The position numbers and the translations under genes are program-made. Below are positions 53,000 through 61,936 of a DNA stretch of 64,000 nucleotides, piece after piece. Where the stretch lies: positions 248,001 through 312,000 of the forward strand of contig NZ_JAMBOB010000003.1 in NCBI RefSeq assembly GCF_023715415.1, given 5' to 3'. Source of the stretch: Neobacillus niacini. Its GTDB lineage: Bacteria; Bacillota; Bacilli; Bacillales; Cytobacillaceae. Each line of letters opens with the position of its first letter. Positions within the stretch are counted from its first letter, which is position 1. The notes under the pieces are model-generated. The model searched no databases. It was not told the DNA's origin and was given only the letters and a program-made list of their open reading frames with translations.

Positions 53000-53533
53000 C
53001 TATTTCAAATCCTTCGTATATTGTTTCATTGCATCGAGATTCATTGCCCCGATATATTTGTTTCCAATATTGCCCTTCGAATCAATAAAATACGTGGTTG
53101 GAATGGATAGGACTTGGTACGTCTCGTTTACTGTATCTTCAGCATCTAAAGGAATCGGAAAGGTAATACCATTTTCATCGACAAAAGCTTTTACATCTAA
53201 GTGTGGGTCAATGTTAACGGCTAAAATAACAACCTCATCCCCAGCTTGTTTATGAAATTCCTCCATGGCTGGCATTTCAGCTTTACATGGCGGACACCAG
53301 GTAGCCCAAAAATTAAGCATCACTTTTTTCCCTTTTAAATCGGATAGTTTAACGGTATCTCCCGCTAATGTTTTAAGTTCAAAGTCAGGTGCCTTTGCCC
53401 CAACTTTTAAACCACCCATATTCGCAGCTTCTTGACTTACATTTTCGGGTTCAGCCTTTTTATCCATAGCCTGCACAATCGCAACTCCAAGTAAGGCTAT
53501 TAACACAACAACAGCGATGACTTTTTTTATCAT
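53000..53533 (-). CDS. yneN: membrane-anchored thioredoxin-like protein (TlpA/ResA type, YneN)
   Basis: Thiol-disulfide oxidoreductase outside the membrane. An anchor helix (residues 4-21) is followed by a TlpA domain with the active site WCPPC in NFWATWCPPCKAEMPAM near residue 80 and the cis-Pro region IPTTYFID. Total 177 residues. In B. subtilis YneN is also near citB and the ssp genes. It likely reduces extracytoplasmic disulfides. Start ATG 53533 follows GGGGG-rich sequence. Confidence 0.9.
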   Translation of the reverse strand: MIKKVIAVVVLIALLGVAIVQAMDKKAEPENVSQEAANMGGLKVGAKAPDFELKTLAGDTVKLSDLKGKKVMLNFWATWCPPCKAEMPAMEEFHKQAGDEVVILAVNIDPHLDVKAFVDENGITFPIPLDAEDTVNETYQVLSIPTTYFIDSKGNIGNKYIGAMNLDAMKQYTKDLK

Positions 53534-53671
53534 AGCCGAAAACCCCCTTGCTTCAATAATATGCTACATCGATTTTACACTATAAACTCAGTTGAAATAA
53601 AGGTTGCTTATGCCAAATATGTGACAATTTAAAAACAGTTTAGTAAAAGTATTCTAGAAAAGCAAATCAAA

Positions 53672-54460
53672 TTATTTATTTAAGGCGTTAAGAACGCTGG
53701 TTGTTACTCTGTCTACAATTAGGTTAATATCTCTTTCTGATAATGTCTGTTCATTCACGGAAGTCACTTTCTTTGCATGAGTGCCTTCAGGGACATCAAC
53801 TCCCTTTGGGGAAATTCCGTCTACTCCCATCATGGCTTTTAAATCTAGAAGCTTAGCGACATTTTCTTTGGAAAGCTCGCGATCACCTTTTAATAGTCTA
53901 GAGATCCAATTAATTTTTGCCGTAAACTCTAAAGATTCCATTAAATTATAAGCTTGTTCTAAATTTTTCCCCCAAGTTAATGCCCCGTGGTTTTCCAATA
54001 ATACGCCCTGATAATCGTGAACATGTGTTTTGACTGCCTTGGGCACCTCATCTGTAGAAGGTGTACCATAGTGAGCTAAGGGAATCGTCCCCAAGGATAC
54101 GACAGCTTCAGGCATTATTGCCTGATTCAAAGGAATTCCTGCAATAGCAAAAGCAGTTGCATACGGAGGATGAACATGTAAGACTGCATGTACATCCGGA
54201 CGCTCGTGATATACAAGCAGGTGCATTTTTATTTCTGACGTAGGTTTATAATCTCCTTCGAGAACATTCCCCGCGCTATCTACTTTAATAATCATATCTG
54301 GGGTTAAGAATCCTTTACTCACATTCGTTGGAGTGATTAAAAACTCATCTTCATCAATACGAACAGAAATATTTCCGTCATTGGCTGCTATGAATCCTTT
54401 ATCATATACACGTTTTCCGATCTCGCATATTAGTTTTTTATACTTAATCTCGATAATCAT
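53672..54460 (-). CDS. class II aldolase/adducin family protein
   Basis: Zinc aldolase of the FucA/AraD/MtnB group, 262 residues. Zn ligands lie in AVLHVHPPYATAF and HGALTWGKN; the catalytic Glu region is PTSEIKMHLLVYHERPDV. The C-terminal 50 residues after about 212 extend beyond the core fold. Without sugar kinase or isomerase neighbours, it could be fuculose-phosphate aldolase-like or another class II member. It is monocistronic. Confidence 0.83.
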   Translation of the reverse strand: MIIEIKYKKLICEIGKRVYDKGFIAANDGNISVRIDEDEFLITPTNVSKGFLTPDMIIKVDSAGNVLEGDYKPTSEIKMHLLVYHERPDVHAVLHVHPPYATAFAIAGIPLNQAIMPEAVVSLGTIPLAHYGTPSTDEVPKAVKTHVHDYQGVLLENHGALTWGKNLEQAYNLMESLEFTAKINWISRLLKGDRELSKENVAKLLDLKAMMGVDGISPKGVDVPEGTHAKKVTSVNEQTLSERDINLIVDRVTTSVLNALNK

Positions 54461-54578
54461 CTAAACCCTGCTTTCTTTTATGAAAACAATTGTATCTATA
54501 GTATACCCTTCTCGTAAATGATATTAGAGTTTTATGCCTAGTTGAACGAACAGATGACGCAGATATATTTAATTGACA

Positions 54579-54611
54579 TTAAAATAGCCCCTTCTCGAGG
54601 AGCTATTTTAA
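54579..54611 (-). terminator. terminator after the ABC-F gene
   Basis: TTAAAATAGC (54579-54588) pairs with GCTATTTTAA (54602-54611) with an inner CTCGAG-type turn. Confidence 0.8.
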
Positions 54612-54619
54612 CACGTACT

Positions 54620-56317
54620 TTACATTAATTTTCTTTTTTGCTTCAAGAGTTCGTTGAATTCACTATCTAATTCACCATATTTAGGACTTTTTTGGTCAAT
54701 TAGTGATAATTCCCCCAAGATTGTAGCGATTCTATTTTCGATTACCATTAAAGCTTCCTTAGTATTAGTAGGTTCAGCATTATTTTTAGTAAAGTATGCT
54801 TCAGGCTTCTTTTCCACACGCTTTATCCTCTGATTATCAAATATCAGGAGCTTATCACACAGCTTATTTAAAAAATAGTAATCATGTGAAACCGTAATAA
54901 TTGTACCTGCGAATTCATTTAGTGTTTTTTCAAGCTGCTCTCTGCTTGGTAAGTCCAGATGGTTGGTTGGTTCATCTAAGATTAGAACATCATAGTCCTT
55001 CATAAGCATATCAACTAACTTCACTCTTGTTCTCTCACCAAGACTCAAAGTTCTGATTGGCTTCGTAATAAATTGTTCTTTCAATCCGAGGTTGGCAAAT
55101 AATGTCCTCGCTTTATGAATGCTTTCTCGGTCTGTAAACCCTAATGCCTCTAAGGCAGTTTTATCTACAGGTAAGTCGTCAACATCTTGGCTTAGGTAAG
55201 CAATCTTTAATGATTCACTTTTCCAAAGCTCTCCGCTCGTAACGGGCGTTTCTCCTATAATCATCTTAATTAAGGTGGTTTTACCGCAGCCGTTTTCCCC
55301 TAATAAGCCGATACGCTCTCCGTGGTTAATATAAAAATGCGAATCGTGGAATAGGGGTCTTTCATCAAACGTCTTTGCAACACTCTTAGCCTCAAAAATC
55401 CGTTTACCCCTATTTCCTTTCGTATCAAACTCAAATCTAACCTTTGTCTCTTCAAGGGGTTTGTCGACCTTGTTTTTTTCAAGCTCGCTTTGCAGCCTTT
55501 TCATTTTAGATTTCACTTGAGCATCACGTTTTTTTGCCTTTACACGGTGATATTCCTTCGCACCAAAATCTCTACCTTGTTTCGTTGATGTTCTGTGAGC
55601 TTTCTCAGACCAAGAAGTTAATTGCTCCATTTGCATTTCTATTTCTTCCTTTTTGCGCTGTTGTACCTCATAATGGTGCATCTGGGTTTCCATCCTGTGC
55701 TGCTTTTCCTTCTGATAATCACTGTAGTTACCATTGTAAAAGTTAATCTTTGTATTCTCTAGTTCAAAAATACGTGTCACCGTTTTATCTAAGAAATGAC
55801 GATCGTGAGAAATAATTAGCACGGGTCCATTAAATTTCTTTAGCTCCTTAATTAACCATTCAATCCCTTTAAAATCAAGATGGTTGGTGGGCTCATCGAG
55901 AATTAAGAATCCTGGCTTGGAAGCCCACACATTGGATAATGCGAGTTTTAACTTCTCACCACCACTTAAATGGTTTAAACGCTTCTCTTCCCATTTATAA
56001 ACCTTTTTGAGACCCAATTCACTTGAATGCTGCAATAAGTCTCCATCAATAGAAAAGATATCACTACCTTCATAATCAATAGACTGTGTTAGGTACCCAA
56101 TCATTAATTCAGGGGATTTTTCAACGAACCCATGATCAGGTGTGTGTTTACCAGTGAGGATATTGGCTAATGTCGTTTTACCGGTGCCGTTATAACCGAC
56201 GAGACCTATTCTTTCGCCATTTTTTATATCAAAAGAAATATTATCTAGGATTTTCCTTAGGTTAAAGTTTATTTCTAAACCAGTTGCTTTTATAATCGAT
56301 TCCCTATTATTGTTCAT
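54620..56317 (-). CDS. ABC-F ATPase, antibiotic-resistance (VmlR/Lsa-like) type
   Basis: Cytoplasmic protein with two ABC domains and no membrane segments, 565 residues. Walker A GYNGTGKTT with signature LSGGEKLKL is in the first; GENGCGKTT with the degenerate signature LSLGERTRV in the second. A charged linker (about residues 195-290) would reach the ribosomal peptidyl-transferase region. Resistance ABC-F proteins of bacilli share this layout and attenuator control. ATG 56317 is chosen since GGAAGGGAG lies eight bases before; the ATG at 56335 lies in the terminator loop. An attenuator directly precedes it. Confidence 0.85.
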   Translation of the reverse strand: MNNNRESIIKATGLEINFNLRKILDNISFDIKNGERIGLVGYNGTGKTTLANILTGKHTPDHGFVEKSPELMIGYLTQSIDYEGSDIFSIDGDLLQHSSELGLKKVYKWEEKRLNHLSGGEKLKLALSNVWASKPGFLILDEPTNHLDFKGIEWLIKELKKFNGPVLIISHDRHFLDKTVTRIFELENTKINFYNGNYSDYQKEKQHRMETQMHHYEVQQRKKEEIEMQMEQLTSWSEKAHRTSTKQGRDFGAKEYHRVKAKKRDAQVKSKMKRLQSELEKNKVDKPLEETKVRFEFDTKGNRGKRIFEAKSVAKTFDERPLFHDSHFYINHGERIGLLGENGCGKTTLIKMIIGETPVTSGELWKSESLKIAYLSQDVDDLPVDKTALEALGFTDRESIHKARTLFANLGLKEQFITKPIRTLSLGERTRVKLVDMLMKDYDVLILDEPTNHLDLPSREQLEKTLNEFAGTIITVSHDYYFLNKLCDKLLIFDNQRIKRVEKKPEAYFTKNNAEPTNTKEALMVIENRIATILGELSLIDQKSPKYGELDSEFNELLKQKRKLM

Positions 56318-56351
56318 AAAAAAACTCCCTTCCATTGAACCTGAAGAGAGT
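56318..56351 (-). terminator. attenuator terminator overlapping the ABC-F ribosome site
   Basis: ACTCTCTTC (56351-56343) pairs with GAAGGGAGT (56332-56324), one G-U pair, and a run of six T (56323-56318) abuts the ATG. The 3' arm contains the ribosome-binding site. Its 5' arm also belongs to a 12-base segment (56347-56336) that is perfectly complementary to 56487-56476, so an alternative pairing would open the terminator. Confidence 0.8.
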
Positions 56352-56410
56352 GTTTTAAGTCAGACGTTTTCGCATTCAAAAAGCATACGCTAATAAACCT
56401 AAATAGGCCA

Positions 56411-56491
56411 TTAGTAACGATGTTTTAAATTGAAATATAAACGTTCAGGACTAAAAAAGGATAGACTAATCCTATTCTTCAGGTTCACCAT
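56411..56491 (-). CDS. leader peptide 2 upstream of the ABC-F gene
   Basis: A 26-codon frame from ATG 56491 (MVNLKNRISLSFFSPERLYF, then NLKHRY). Codons 2-6 lie in the upstream pairing arm (56487-56476) of the antiterminator. A ribosome paused here would control which hairpin forms. There is no strong ribosome site, so confidence is limited. Confidence 0.4.
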   Translation of the reverse strand: MVNLKNRISLSFFSPERLYFNLKHRY

Positions 56492-56497
56492 TTTTCG

Positions 56498-56554
56498 CTA
56501 TTCGAATAAATGTGCTCCAAAAAATAAGATTATAACTTCATTCCTCTTTACCAT
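56498..56554 (-). CDS. leader peptide 1 upstream of the ABC-F gene
   Basis: An 18-codon frame from ATG 56554 (MVKRNEVIILFFGAHLFE). It ends seven bases before leader peptide 2 begins. AAAGGA directly abuts the ATG, so an alternative start at ATG 56541 in another frame (MKL, stop), behind AAAGAGGA, is possible. It lies in the 240-base leader between the kinase-like gene and the ABC-F gene. Confidence 0.35.
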   Translation of the reverse strand: MVKRNEVIILFFGAHLFE

Positions 56555-56573
56555 TCCTTTACGTTTGTTAGAT

Positions 56574-57539
56574 TTATTGTATTTTACCTGAACCGAAATT
56601 GTCAATCATTTCTGTAAAATTAACATCAGAATACGATTTTCTACTTTCAATATTATTTTTTAAATCTGTAAGAGTATATGCCTGCCAATCCTGTAAATTT
56701 TTCAAATCCCACTTTTCCAAAAATAATATATATAAAAAGATCTCTCTAATTTTTAAAAAGATGGGTATTTGCTGAATGAGTTCTTTACTTATTTTGTGTT
56801 CCTGCTGATAACCTCTTAAGAAATGTTCCCAGAACTCCCTGCTAAAATTAGTGTTTTCTGGTGTGTAGGATGATGTTTGCCAATAAGCATGATAAAAGGC
56901 AGTGGCAAGATCATAAGCAAACCAATGGTATGCACAATCATCAAAATCAAAAACAGTTAGATTTCCTTCATTCACGAAGATATTTCCTTGGTGAAAATCA
57001 TTATGTATGAGCCCAAATAGGTCAGGAGTTTGTGGGAACGTCACTAACTGTTTTAATAGTTGTTTGTACGTATTTGCTATTGATTCTGATGAGATTTCTG
57101 GGAAAAGATTTAATAAATCAGGATGATCCGCTGTCCAAATCGGGCGATCTACCTTTATTTTCTTTCCAGCACTATGTATTTTCCCTAATAGATTTCCCCA
57201 ATAAAAGTAAAGTTCTTGGTTCCAAACATCACTTATGGTGACATCAATGGGTGTTCCTTTAGCTTTTTCAAATGCCACCACATAATGGTTATCATCGAGA
57301 GCCTCGACCAACCTCTCACTAACGGATTTAATAGGTAACGATACGGGTACACCATCCTTCCATAAACTCTCTATAAATGTCAGTTCGTTTATAATATCAG
57401 ATTTCTTTCGTCTAGAAGAAGGTGTAACTCTGAATATGAAATGACGAGTGGTATAGACAGTGTTATGAAAGCCATCATTAATTCGAACCAGTTCACCTTC
57501 TATTTGACCATATAAATGTATTAAAGACTCACGAATCAT
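56574..57539 (-). CDS. aminoglycoside phosphotransferase-family kinase-like protein
   Basis: APH/choline-kinase fold protein of 321 residues. The catalytic loop HNDFHQGNIF and the metal-binding FDFDDCAYHW are intact; the N-terminal GFHNTVYTTRHFIFRV is the nucleotide loop region. Family members phosphorylate choline, homoserine, antibiotics or other small molecules; the substrate here is unknown. It lies directly upstream of the ABC-F leader and could be co-transcribed. Confidence 0.82.
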   Translation of the reverse strand: MIRESLIHLYGQIEGELVRINDGFHNTVYTTRHFIFRVTPSSRRKKSDIINELTFIESLWKDGVPVSLPIKSVSERLVEALDDNHYVVAFEKAKGTPIDVTISDVWNQELYFYWGNLLGKIHSAGKKIKVDRPIWTADHPDLLNLFPEISSESIANTYKQLLKQLVTFPQTPDLFGLIHNDFHQGNIFVNEGNLTVFDFDDCAYHWFAYDLATAFYHAYWQTSSYTPENTNFSREFWEHFLRGYQQEHKISKELIQQIPIFLKIREIFLYILFLEKWDLKNLQDWQAYTLTDLKNNIESRKSYSDVNFTEMIDNFGSGKIQ

Positions 57540-57564
57540 TTTGCGCTCTCTTTCTGCATAACCC

Positions 57565-57933
57565 TTATTTTAATTTGTTAAAAATTTTATCTGCATAGCT
57601 CCCAAACCGAGAGTTTGTTAGTGTTCCTCTTTTTTCAAGCATTCTCTCCAGTTCCATTCTTTTTTTCTTCAATTTTGCTTGGAGAGGTTTCTTCATTTCC
57701 TCATCTGTTACATCTTCTAACAATTCTTCAATCCTAAAAATTTCATTTTTTACATCCTCAGGCGAATATCCGGCATTTTTTAATACTCTATACGCCATTT
57801 TCCATTCCTCAGACATTCCTGGAAAATCATCTTTTAATTCCAGTGGCTGTCCCATTCCTGGTAGATTATCGAAATCCTTTCTCTTTATGGCTTGTTTGAT
57901 TTTATCCTCGGCGATTCTTGTAAATAAATCCAA
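57565..57933 (-). CDS. DUF1992 protein (DnaJ homologue subfamily C-like)
   Basis: A 122-residue protein with the DUF1992 core RIAEDKIKQAIKRKDFDNLPGMGQPLELKDD followed by helical charged sequence. Function is unknown. TTG 57933 gives the family-like start MDLFTRIAEDKI and has AAGGTTGTGAT upstream; GTG 57942 overlaps that site. It lies 25 bases upstream of the kinase-like gene. Confidence 0.8.
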   Translation of the reverse strand: MDLFTRIAEDKIKQAIKRKDFDNLPGMGQPLELKDDFPGMSEEWKMAYRVLKNAGYSPEDVKNEIFRIEELLEDVTDEEMKKPLQAKLKKKRMELERMLEKRGTLTNSRFGSYADKIFNKLK

Positions 57934-58002
57934 ACCTATCACAACCTTCGCTTAACAAGTAAATACTTTGATTTTCTCTAATATATATGTAATTACTCGA
58001 AA

Positions 58003-58033
58003 AAACCACCATGCAAAAGCTGCATGGTGGTTT
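58003..58033 (-). terminator. terminator after acnA
   Basis: ACCACCATGCA pairs perfectly with TGCATGGTGGT; the minus-strand tail is TTTTTTCG. Confidence 0.9.
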
Positions 58034-58039
58034 ACAATA

Positions 58040-60751
58040 TTATGCTTCTTGTAATTTTTCGCGAAGTACCATTGGAAGGATTCCGCCATGACGGTAGTAA
58101 TCAATTTCAACTTCGGAATCAAAGCGAACAAGTACTTCAAATTCTTTCTTGTTGCCTGCTTCATCCGTAGCAGTAACTTTTAGTAAATCACGTGGTTTAA
58201 CGTCTTCACCGACTTGGACATCGATTGTTTCTTTACCAGTTAAGCCAAGTGTTTCAGCGCTTTCGCCTTCTTTAAATTGAAGAGGAAGAACACCCATTAA
58301 TACAAGGTTAGAACGGTGAATACGCTCGAAGCTTTCAGCAAGAACTGTTTTAATGCCTAGAAGGTTTGTACCTTTCGCAGCCCAGTCACGTGAAGAGCCC
58401 ATTCCGTAATCTTTACCAGCAAGAACAATAAGTCCAGTGCCGTTTTCTTTGTACTTCATGCAAGCATCATAGATTGGTGTAACTTCGCCTGTTGGCCAGT
58501 AAGTGGTTACCCCACCTTCTGTACCTGGTGCGATTTGGTTACGGATACGAATGTTTGCAAATGTTCCACGCATCATTACTTCGTGGTTTCCGCGACGAGA
58601 ACCGTATGAATTAAAGTCACGTGGCTGAACGCCTTTTTCCAATAAATATTTACCAGCTGGAGTGTTCTTACCAATCGCTCCTGCAGGTGAAATATGGTCA
58701 GTTGTAACAGAATCCCCAAATTTTGCTACTACACGAAGGTCTGTTAATGGTTCAACAGTACCTGGTTCAGGTGATAACCCTTCAAAGAATGGCGGGTTTG
58801 CAATGTAAGTGGAATCCTCATCCCAAGTATATAATGGCTCATTGCTTGTTTTGATTTCGTTCCAACGCTCGTTATCTCCGAATACATTTGCATATTCACT
58901 GCGGAATAGTTCAGGAGTAACTGTGCGTTTTACAACTTCATTTACTTCAGCAGTTGATGGCCAAATATCTTTGAAGAATACATCGTTACCATCTTTGTCT
59001 TTACCAATAGATTCAGAAGCAAAGTCAATGTTCACTGTACCAGCTAATGCATAAGCAACAACTAGTGGTGGTGAAGCAAGATAGTTACCTTTTACAAGCG
59101 GGTGAATACGTCCTTCAAAGTTACGGTTACCTGAAAGTACTGATGTAACTAATAGATCGTTTTCAGCGATTGTTTTTTCAATTTCTTCTTTTAATGGACC
59201 GGAGTTACCGATACATGTTGTACAGCCGTAACCTACAAGGTTGAAGCCGATTTGCTCTAAATATGGAAGTAATCCAGAATCACGAAGGTATCCAGTTACA
59301 ACCTTAGAACCTGGTGCTAAAGAAGTTTTAACAAACTTAGGAACTTCCATTCCAAGTTCAACTGCCTTTTTCGCAACAAGACCTGCACCCACTAAAACAT
59401 ATGGGTTAGATGTATTTGTACAGCTAGTGATAGAAGCAATCGCAACTGCACCAGTTTTAATCGTTGTTTCGTCACCGTTTTGGAAATTAACTGTAGCCGA
59501 CTTTTCAAGTTCATCTGCTTGTAAGCCGAATCCCTGGTTTCCTTGTGGAGCAGAAACGGCCTTTACGAACTCTTCTTTCATTTTTGAAAGTGGGATCAAA
59601 TCTTGTGGACGCTTAGGACCTGAAAGATTTGGTTCAATAATAGAAAGATCAATTTCAACTACATTTGTATAAACTGGCTCAAGAGTAGGATCAAAGAATA
59701 ATCCATTTTCTTTGCAATATTGTTCTACTACATTGATATCCTCTTCTTCACGGCCAGTTAAACGCATATAGGCAAGAGATTCATCATCAATTGGGAAGAA
59801 TCCACAAGTTGCACCATATTCAGGAGCCATGTTGGCGATTGTTGCACGGTCTGCTAATGGAAGTACAGATACTCCAGGTCCGAAGAATTCAACAAATTTA
59901 CCAACTACGCCTTGGCTGCGAAGTACTTGAGTTACTTTTAGAGCAAGGTCAGTAGCGGTTGCGCCATTTGGAAGCTCACCTGTTAACTTAACCCCAACTA
60001 CTTCAGGTACTGGGAAGTATGAAGGCTGTCCAAGCATTCCTGCTTCTGCTTCAATACCGCCAACGCCCCATCCAAGAACGCCTAGACCATTGATCATCGT
60101 TGTATGTGAGTCCGTACCAACTAATGTATCTGGATATGCTTCTAATTCACCGTCAGCATTCTCTGCAACATGGACAACATCTGCTAAGTACTCAAGGTTA
60201 ACTTGGTGTACGATACCTGTTGCAGGCGGAACTGCGCGATAGTTATTGAATGATTTTTGAGCCCAGCTTAGGAACTGGTAACGCTCAGCATTACGTTCAA
60301 ATTCAAGATCCATGTTCACACGTAAAGAATCAGCAGAACCGTAAGCATCAACCTGTACAGAGTGGTCAATTACAAGGTCAACTGTTTTCTCTGGGTTAAT
60401 TTTATCTGGGTCGCCGCCAAGGTCAGCCATTGCTTTTCTTAATGAAGCAAGGTCAACAACTGCTGGAACACCAGTGAAGTCCTGTAGAATTACACGAGAT
60501 GGCTTGAATGGAACGTCCACTTCTTTAAGTTCATCTGTTCCCCATTTTGCTAAGTTTTCAACGTGCTCCTTTGCGATGACACGGCCATCGTATTGACGAA
60601 GCACAGATTCAAGTAATACTTTAACGGAATATGGCAATTTGGAAACCTTGCCAATACCAGCCTCTTCAAGTGCACTTAAGCGGTAGTAGTGATAACGTTT
60701 ACCGTTTACTTCAAAGGAAGTACGTGCGTTAAATACATCATTTTTCACCAT
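58040..60751 (-). CDS. acnA: aconitate hydratase
   Basis: Aconitase A (B. subtilis CitB), which converts citrate to isocitrate in the TCA cycle with a [4Fe-4S] cluster and binds iron-responsive RNA when the cluster is lost. The 903-residue length is standard. Cluster cysteines lie in [10 protein letters not shown] (near 440) and [11 protein letters not shown] (near 505); the C-terminal swivel domain has [13 protein letters not shown]. Start ATG 60751 follows GAGGGGG. The upstream region contains a CcpC-type box. Confidence 0.96.
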   Translation of the reverse strand: MVKNDVFNARTSFEVNGKRYHYYRLSALEEAGIGKVSKLPYSVKVLLESVLRQYDGRVIAKEHVENLAKWGTDELKEVDVPFKPSRVILQDFTGVPAVVDLASLRKAMADLGGDPDKINPEKTVDLVIDHSVQVDAYGSADSLRVNMDLEFERNAERYQFLSWAQKSFNNYRAVPPATGIVHQVNLEYLADVVHVAENADGELEAYPDTLVGTDSHTTMINGLGVLGWGVGGIEAEAGMLGQPSYFPVPEVVGVKLTGELPNGATATDLALKVTQVLRSQGVVGKFVEFFGPGVSVLPLADRATIANMAPEYGATCGFFPIDDESLAYMRLTGREEEDINVVEQYCKENGLFFDPTLEPVYTNVVEIDLSIIEPNLSGPKRPQDLIPLSKMKEEFVKAVSAPQGNQGFGLQADELEKSATVNFQNGDETTIKTGAVAIASITSCTNTSNPYVLVGAGLVAKKAVELGMEVPKFVKTSLAPGSKVVTGYLRDSGLLPYLEQIGFNLVGYGCTTCIGNSGPLKEEIEKTIAENDLLVTSVLSGNRNFEGRIHPLVKGNYLASPPLVVAYALAGTVNIDFASESIGKDKDGNDVFFKDIWPSTAEVNEVVKRTVTPELFRSEYANVFGDNERWNEIKTSNEPLYTWDEDSTYIANPPFFEGLSPEPGTVEPLTDLRVVAKFGDSVTTDHISPAGAIGKNTPAGKYLLEKGVQPRDFNSYGSRRGNHEVMMRGTFANIRIRNQIAPGTEGGVTTYWPTGEVTPIYDACMKYKENGTGLIVLAGKDYGMGSSRDWAAKGTNLLGIKTVLAESFERIHRSNLVLMGVLPLQFKEGESAETLGLTGKETIDVQVGEDVKPRDLLKVTATDEAGNKKEFEVLVRFDSEVEIDYYRHGGILPMVLREKLQEA

Positions 60752-61100
60752 AGTGAATCCCCCTCATTCGTCATCATTAACTAAAATTAACGAAAAGTTT
60801 GAATATTCCTATCCATCCCTACTTTTCTCACAATTCTAATCTTAATACAACCTTTTACATAAGTAAATAACAAGAAAGTTATTGTGGTTGATAAGTTTTT
60901 CTTATGTTTTTTATGTAAAGTGTTCAAAATATTTAGAAAAATCTTATAAGACCGTATAACTGGAAAATTAGAAAGATTAGAATTGTGAACGCTTTTATTA
61001 TCTCAAAAAACTTTTTTGTTGTCATTTATTTTCTTTTAAAAGGAAATATTATCACTATCGGAGAGAATTCAAAAGGATTCTCGTTTAGGAGGTGAATGGG
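60752..61100. promoter_or_regulatory. acnA-sspO intergenic control region with CcpC-type box
   Basis: This 349-base A/T-rich gap separates divergent acnA and sspO. ATAA-N7-TTAT at 60891-60905 matches the CcpC box known upstream of B. subtilis citB, and a second half-fit ATAA-N8-TTAT lies at 60868-60883. TGTGAACGCTTTTA (60984-60997) resembles a cre site with two mismatches. A forespore promoter for sspO is expected but not clear. No gene is seen here. Confidence 0.55.
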
Positions 61101-61250
61101 ATGCAAAGAAGAAAGTCAAATCATGTAATTCCTGGTGCGAATGCTGCTAAAGGTCAGGGGCAAGGAACAGGATTTAACGAGGAAATGGCAAATGAACCGT
61201 TAACCATTAAGGAAAAAATGAACAATAAAAAACGAAAGAAAAATCAATAA
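61101..61250 (+). CDS. sspO: small acid-soluble spore protein SspO
   Basis: A 49-residue minor SASP (formerly CotK) with [28 protein letters not shown] and the basic tail KKRKKNQ. In B. subtilis sspO also lies divergent from citB. AGGAGGT is seven bases before ATG 61101; a terminator hairpin follows. Confidence 0.94.
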   Translation: MQRRKSNHVIPGANAAKGQGQGTGFNEEMANEPLTIKEKMNNKKRKKNQ

Positions 61251-61255
61251 TGATT

Positions 61256-61283
61256 AAAAAGCAGGAGATATCCCCTGCTTTTT
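61256..61283. terminator. terminator between sspO and the coiled-coil protein gene
   Basis: AAAAAGCAGG (61256-61265) pairs with CCTGCTTTTT (61274-61283); usable in both directions. Confidence 0.88.
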
Positions 61284-61293
61284 AACTCTGTCC

Positions 61294-61563
61294 TTATTCT
61301 GGCAGATTTACTTCTGCCACGATATTTTGCAAATCCTGTTGAAAACGCTCAAGCTGTGCTCTTTGGTGTTCGGAAGCTACTTCGAGCGCATTTTCAATTT
61401 GTTGATAGGCTTCATTGACTTCTTCTTTTAAATGCTTCAATTGATGGCCGTAACTTGCACTATCACTAATAATAGTTGCTGCAAGTCCTTGTGCCTCTTC
61501 ATATCCCTGCTGAGCAGCTTGAAAAGCCTGCTGTTTATCCTTATTGTATGGATATTGCTGCAT
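61294..61563 (-). CDS. small helical Gln-rich hypothetical protein
   Basis: An 89-residue, almost wholly helical protein beginning MQQYPYNKDKQQAFQAAQQG and ending RFQQDLQNIVAEVNLPE. Heptad-like spacing suggests a coiled coil. It recalls YtzC-type (DUF2524) small proteins in its C-terminal QRAQLERFQQDLQ, but this is tentative. It lies between sspO and sspP, so a spore role is possible. GGGGAGTG precedes the ATG. Confidence 0.65.
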   Translation of the reverse strand: MQQYPYNKDKQQAFQAAQQGYEEAQGLAATIISDSASYGHQLKHLKEEVNEAYQQIENALEVASEHQRAQLERFQQDLQNIVAEVNLPE

Positions 61564-61679
61564 TTGACTGTTTCACTCCCCTCAATCGTTTATAACGTTA
61601 AATTGCACAGGGGAATAACAAATTATTCAGCATAAAAACTCTTCAGCATTACATCCTAAGATTATAGGAGGGATGAAAA

Positions 61680-61820
61680 ATGGTGAACAAAAACGACGGC
61701 AAAGATATGAGAAGAAACCAGCCAAAGATATCTGGACAGCCTGAGCCAATGAGTGGATCAAAAAAAGTAAAGAATCGCAACCATACACGCCAAAAACACA
61801 ATTCACATCATGATATGTAG
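61680..61820 (+). CDS. sspP: small acid-soluble spore protein SspP
   Basis: A 46-residue minor SASP (formerly CotL) with [31 protein letters not shown] and the His-rich end QKHNSHHDM. In B. subtilis it follows sspO directly; here the helical protein gene lies between on the other strand. AGGAGG is eight bases before ATG 61680. Confidence 0.93.
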   Translation: MVNKNDGKDMRRNQPKISGQPEPMSGSKKVKNRNHTRQKHNSHHDM

Positions 61821-61877
61821 AAAAGCGGAAGGCGCCTGTTTATCGGCTAGACAATTAGAAAAGCGGATGTGCCCGGA
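61819..61877 (+). repeat. two imperfect copies of a short intergenic repeat
   Basis: AGAAAAGCGGAAGGCGCC near 61819 and AGAAAAGCGGATGTGCCC near 61857 are imperfect direct copies. GCGGAAGGCGCC-type sequences are common intergenic repeats in some bacilli, so this may be the remnant of such an element. It lies between sspP and the selA terminator. Confidence 0.4.
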
Positions 61878-61903
61878 ATCTAGATAGGACTAAAATAATA
61901 GTT

Positions 61904-61934
61904 CTAACCCCCTCTAGACCGTAGAGGGGGTTAG
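61904..61934. terminator. terminator after selA
   Basis: CTAACCCCCTCTA (61904-61916) pairs perfectly with TAGAGGGGGTTAG (61922-61934). It isolates selA from anything downstream. Confidence 0.82.
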
Positions 61935-61936
61935 AT

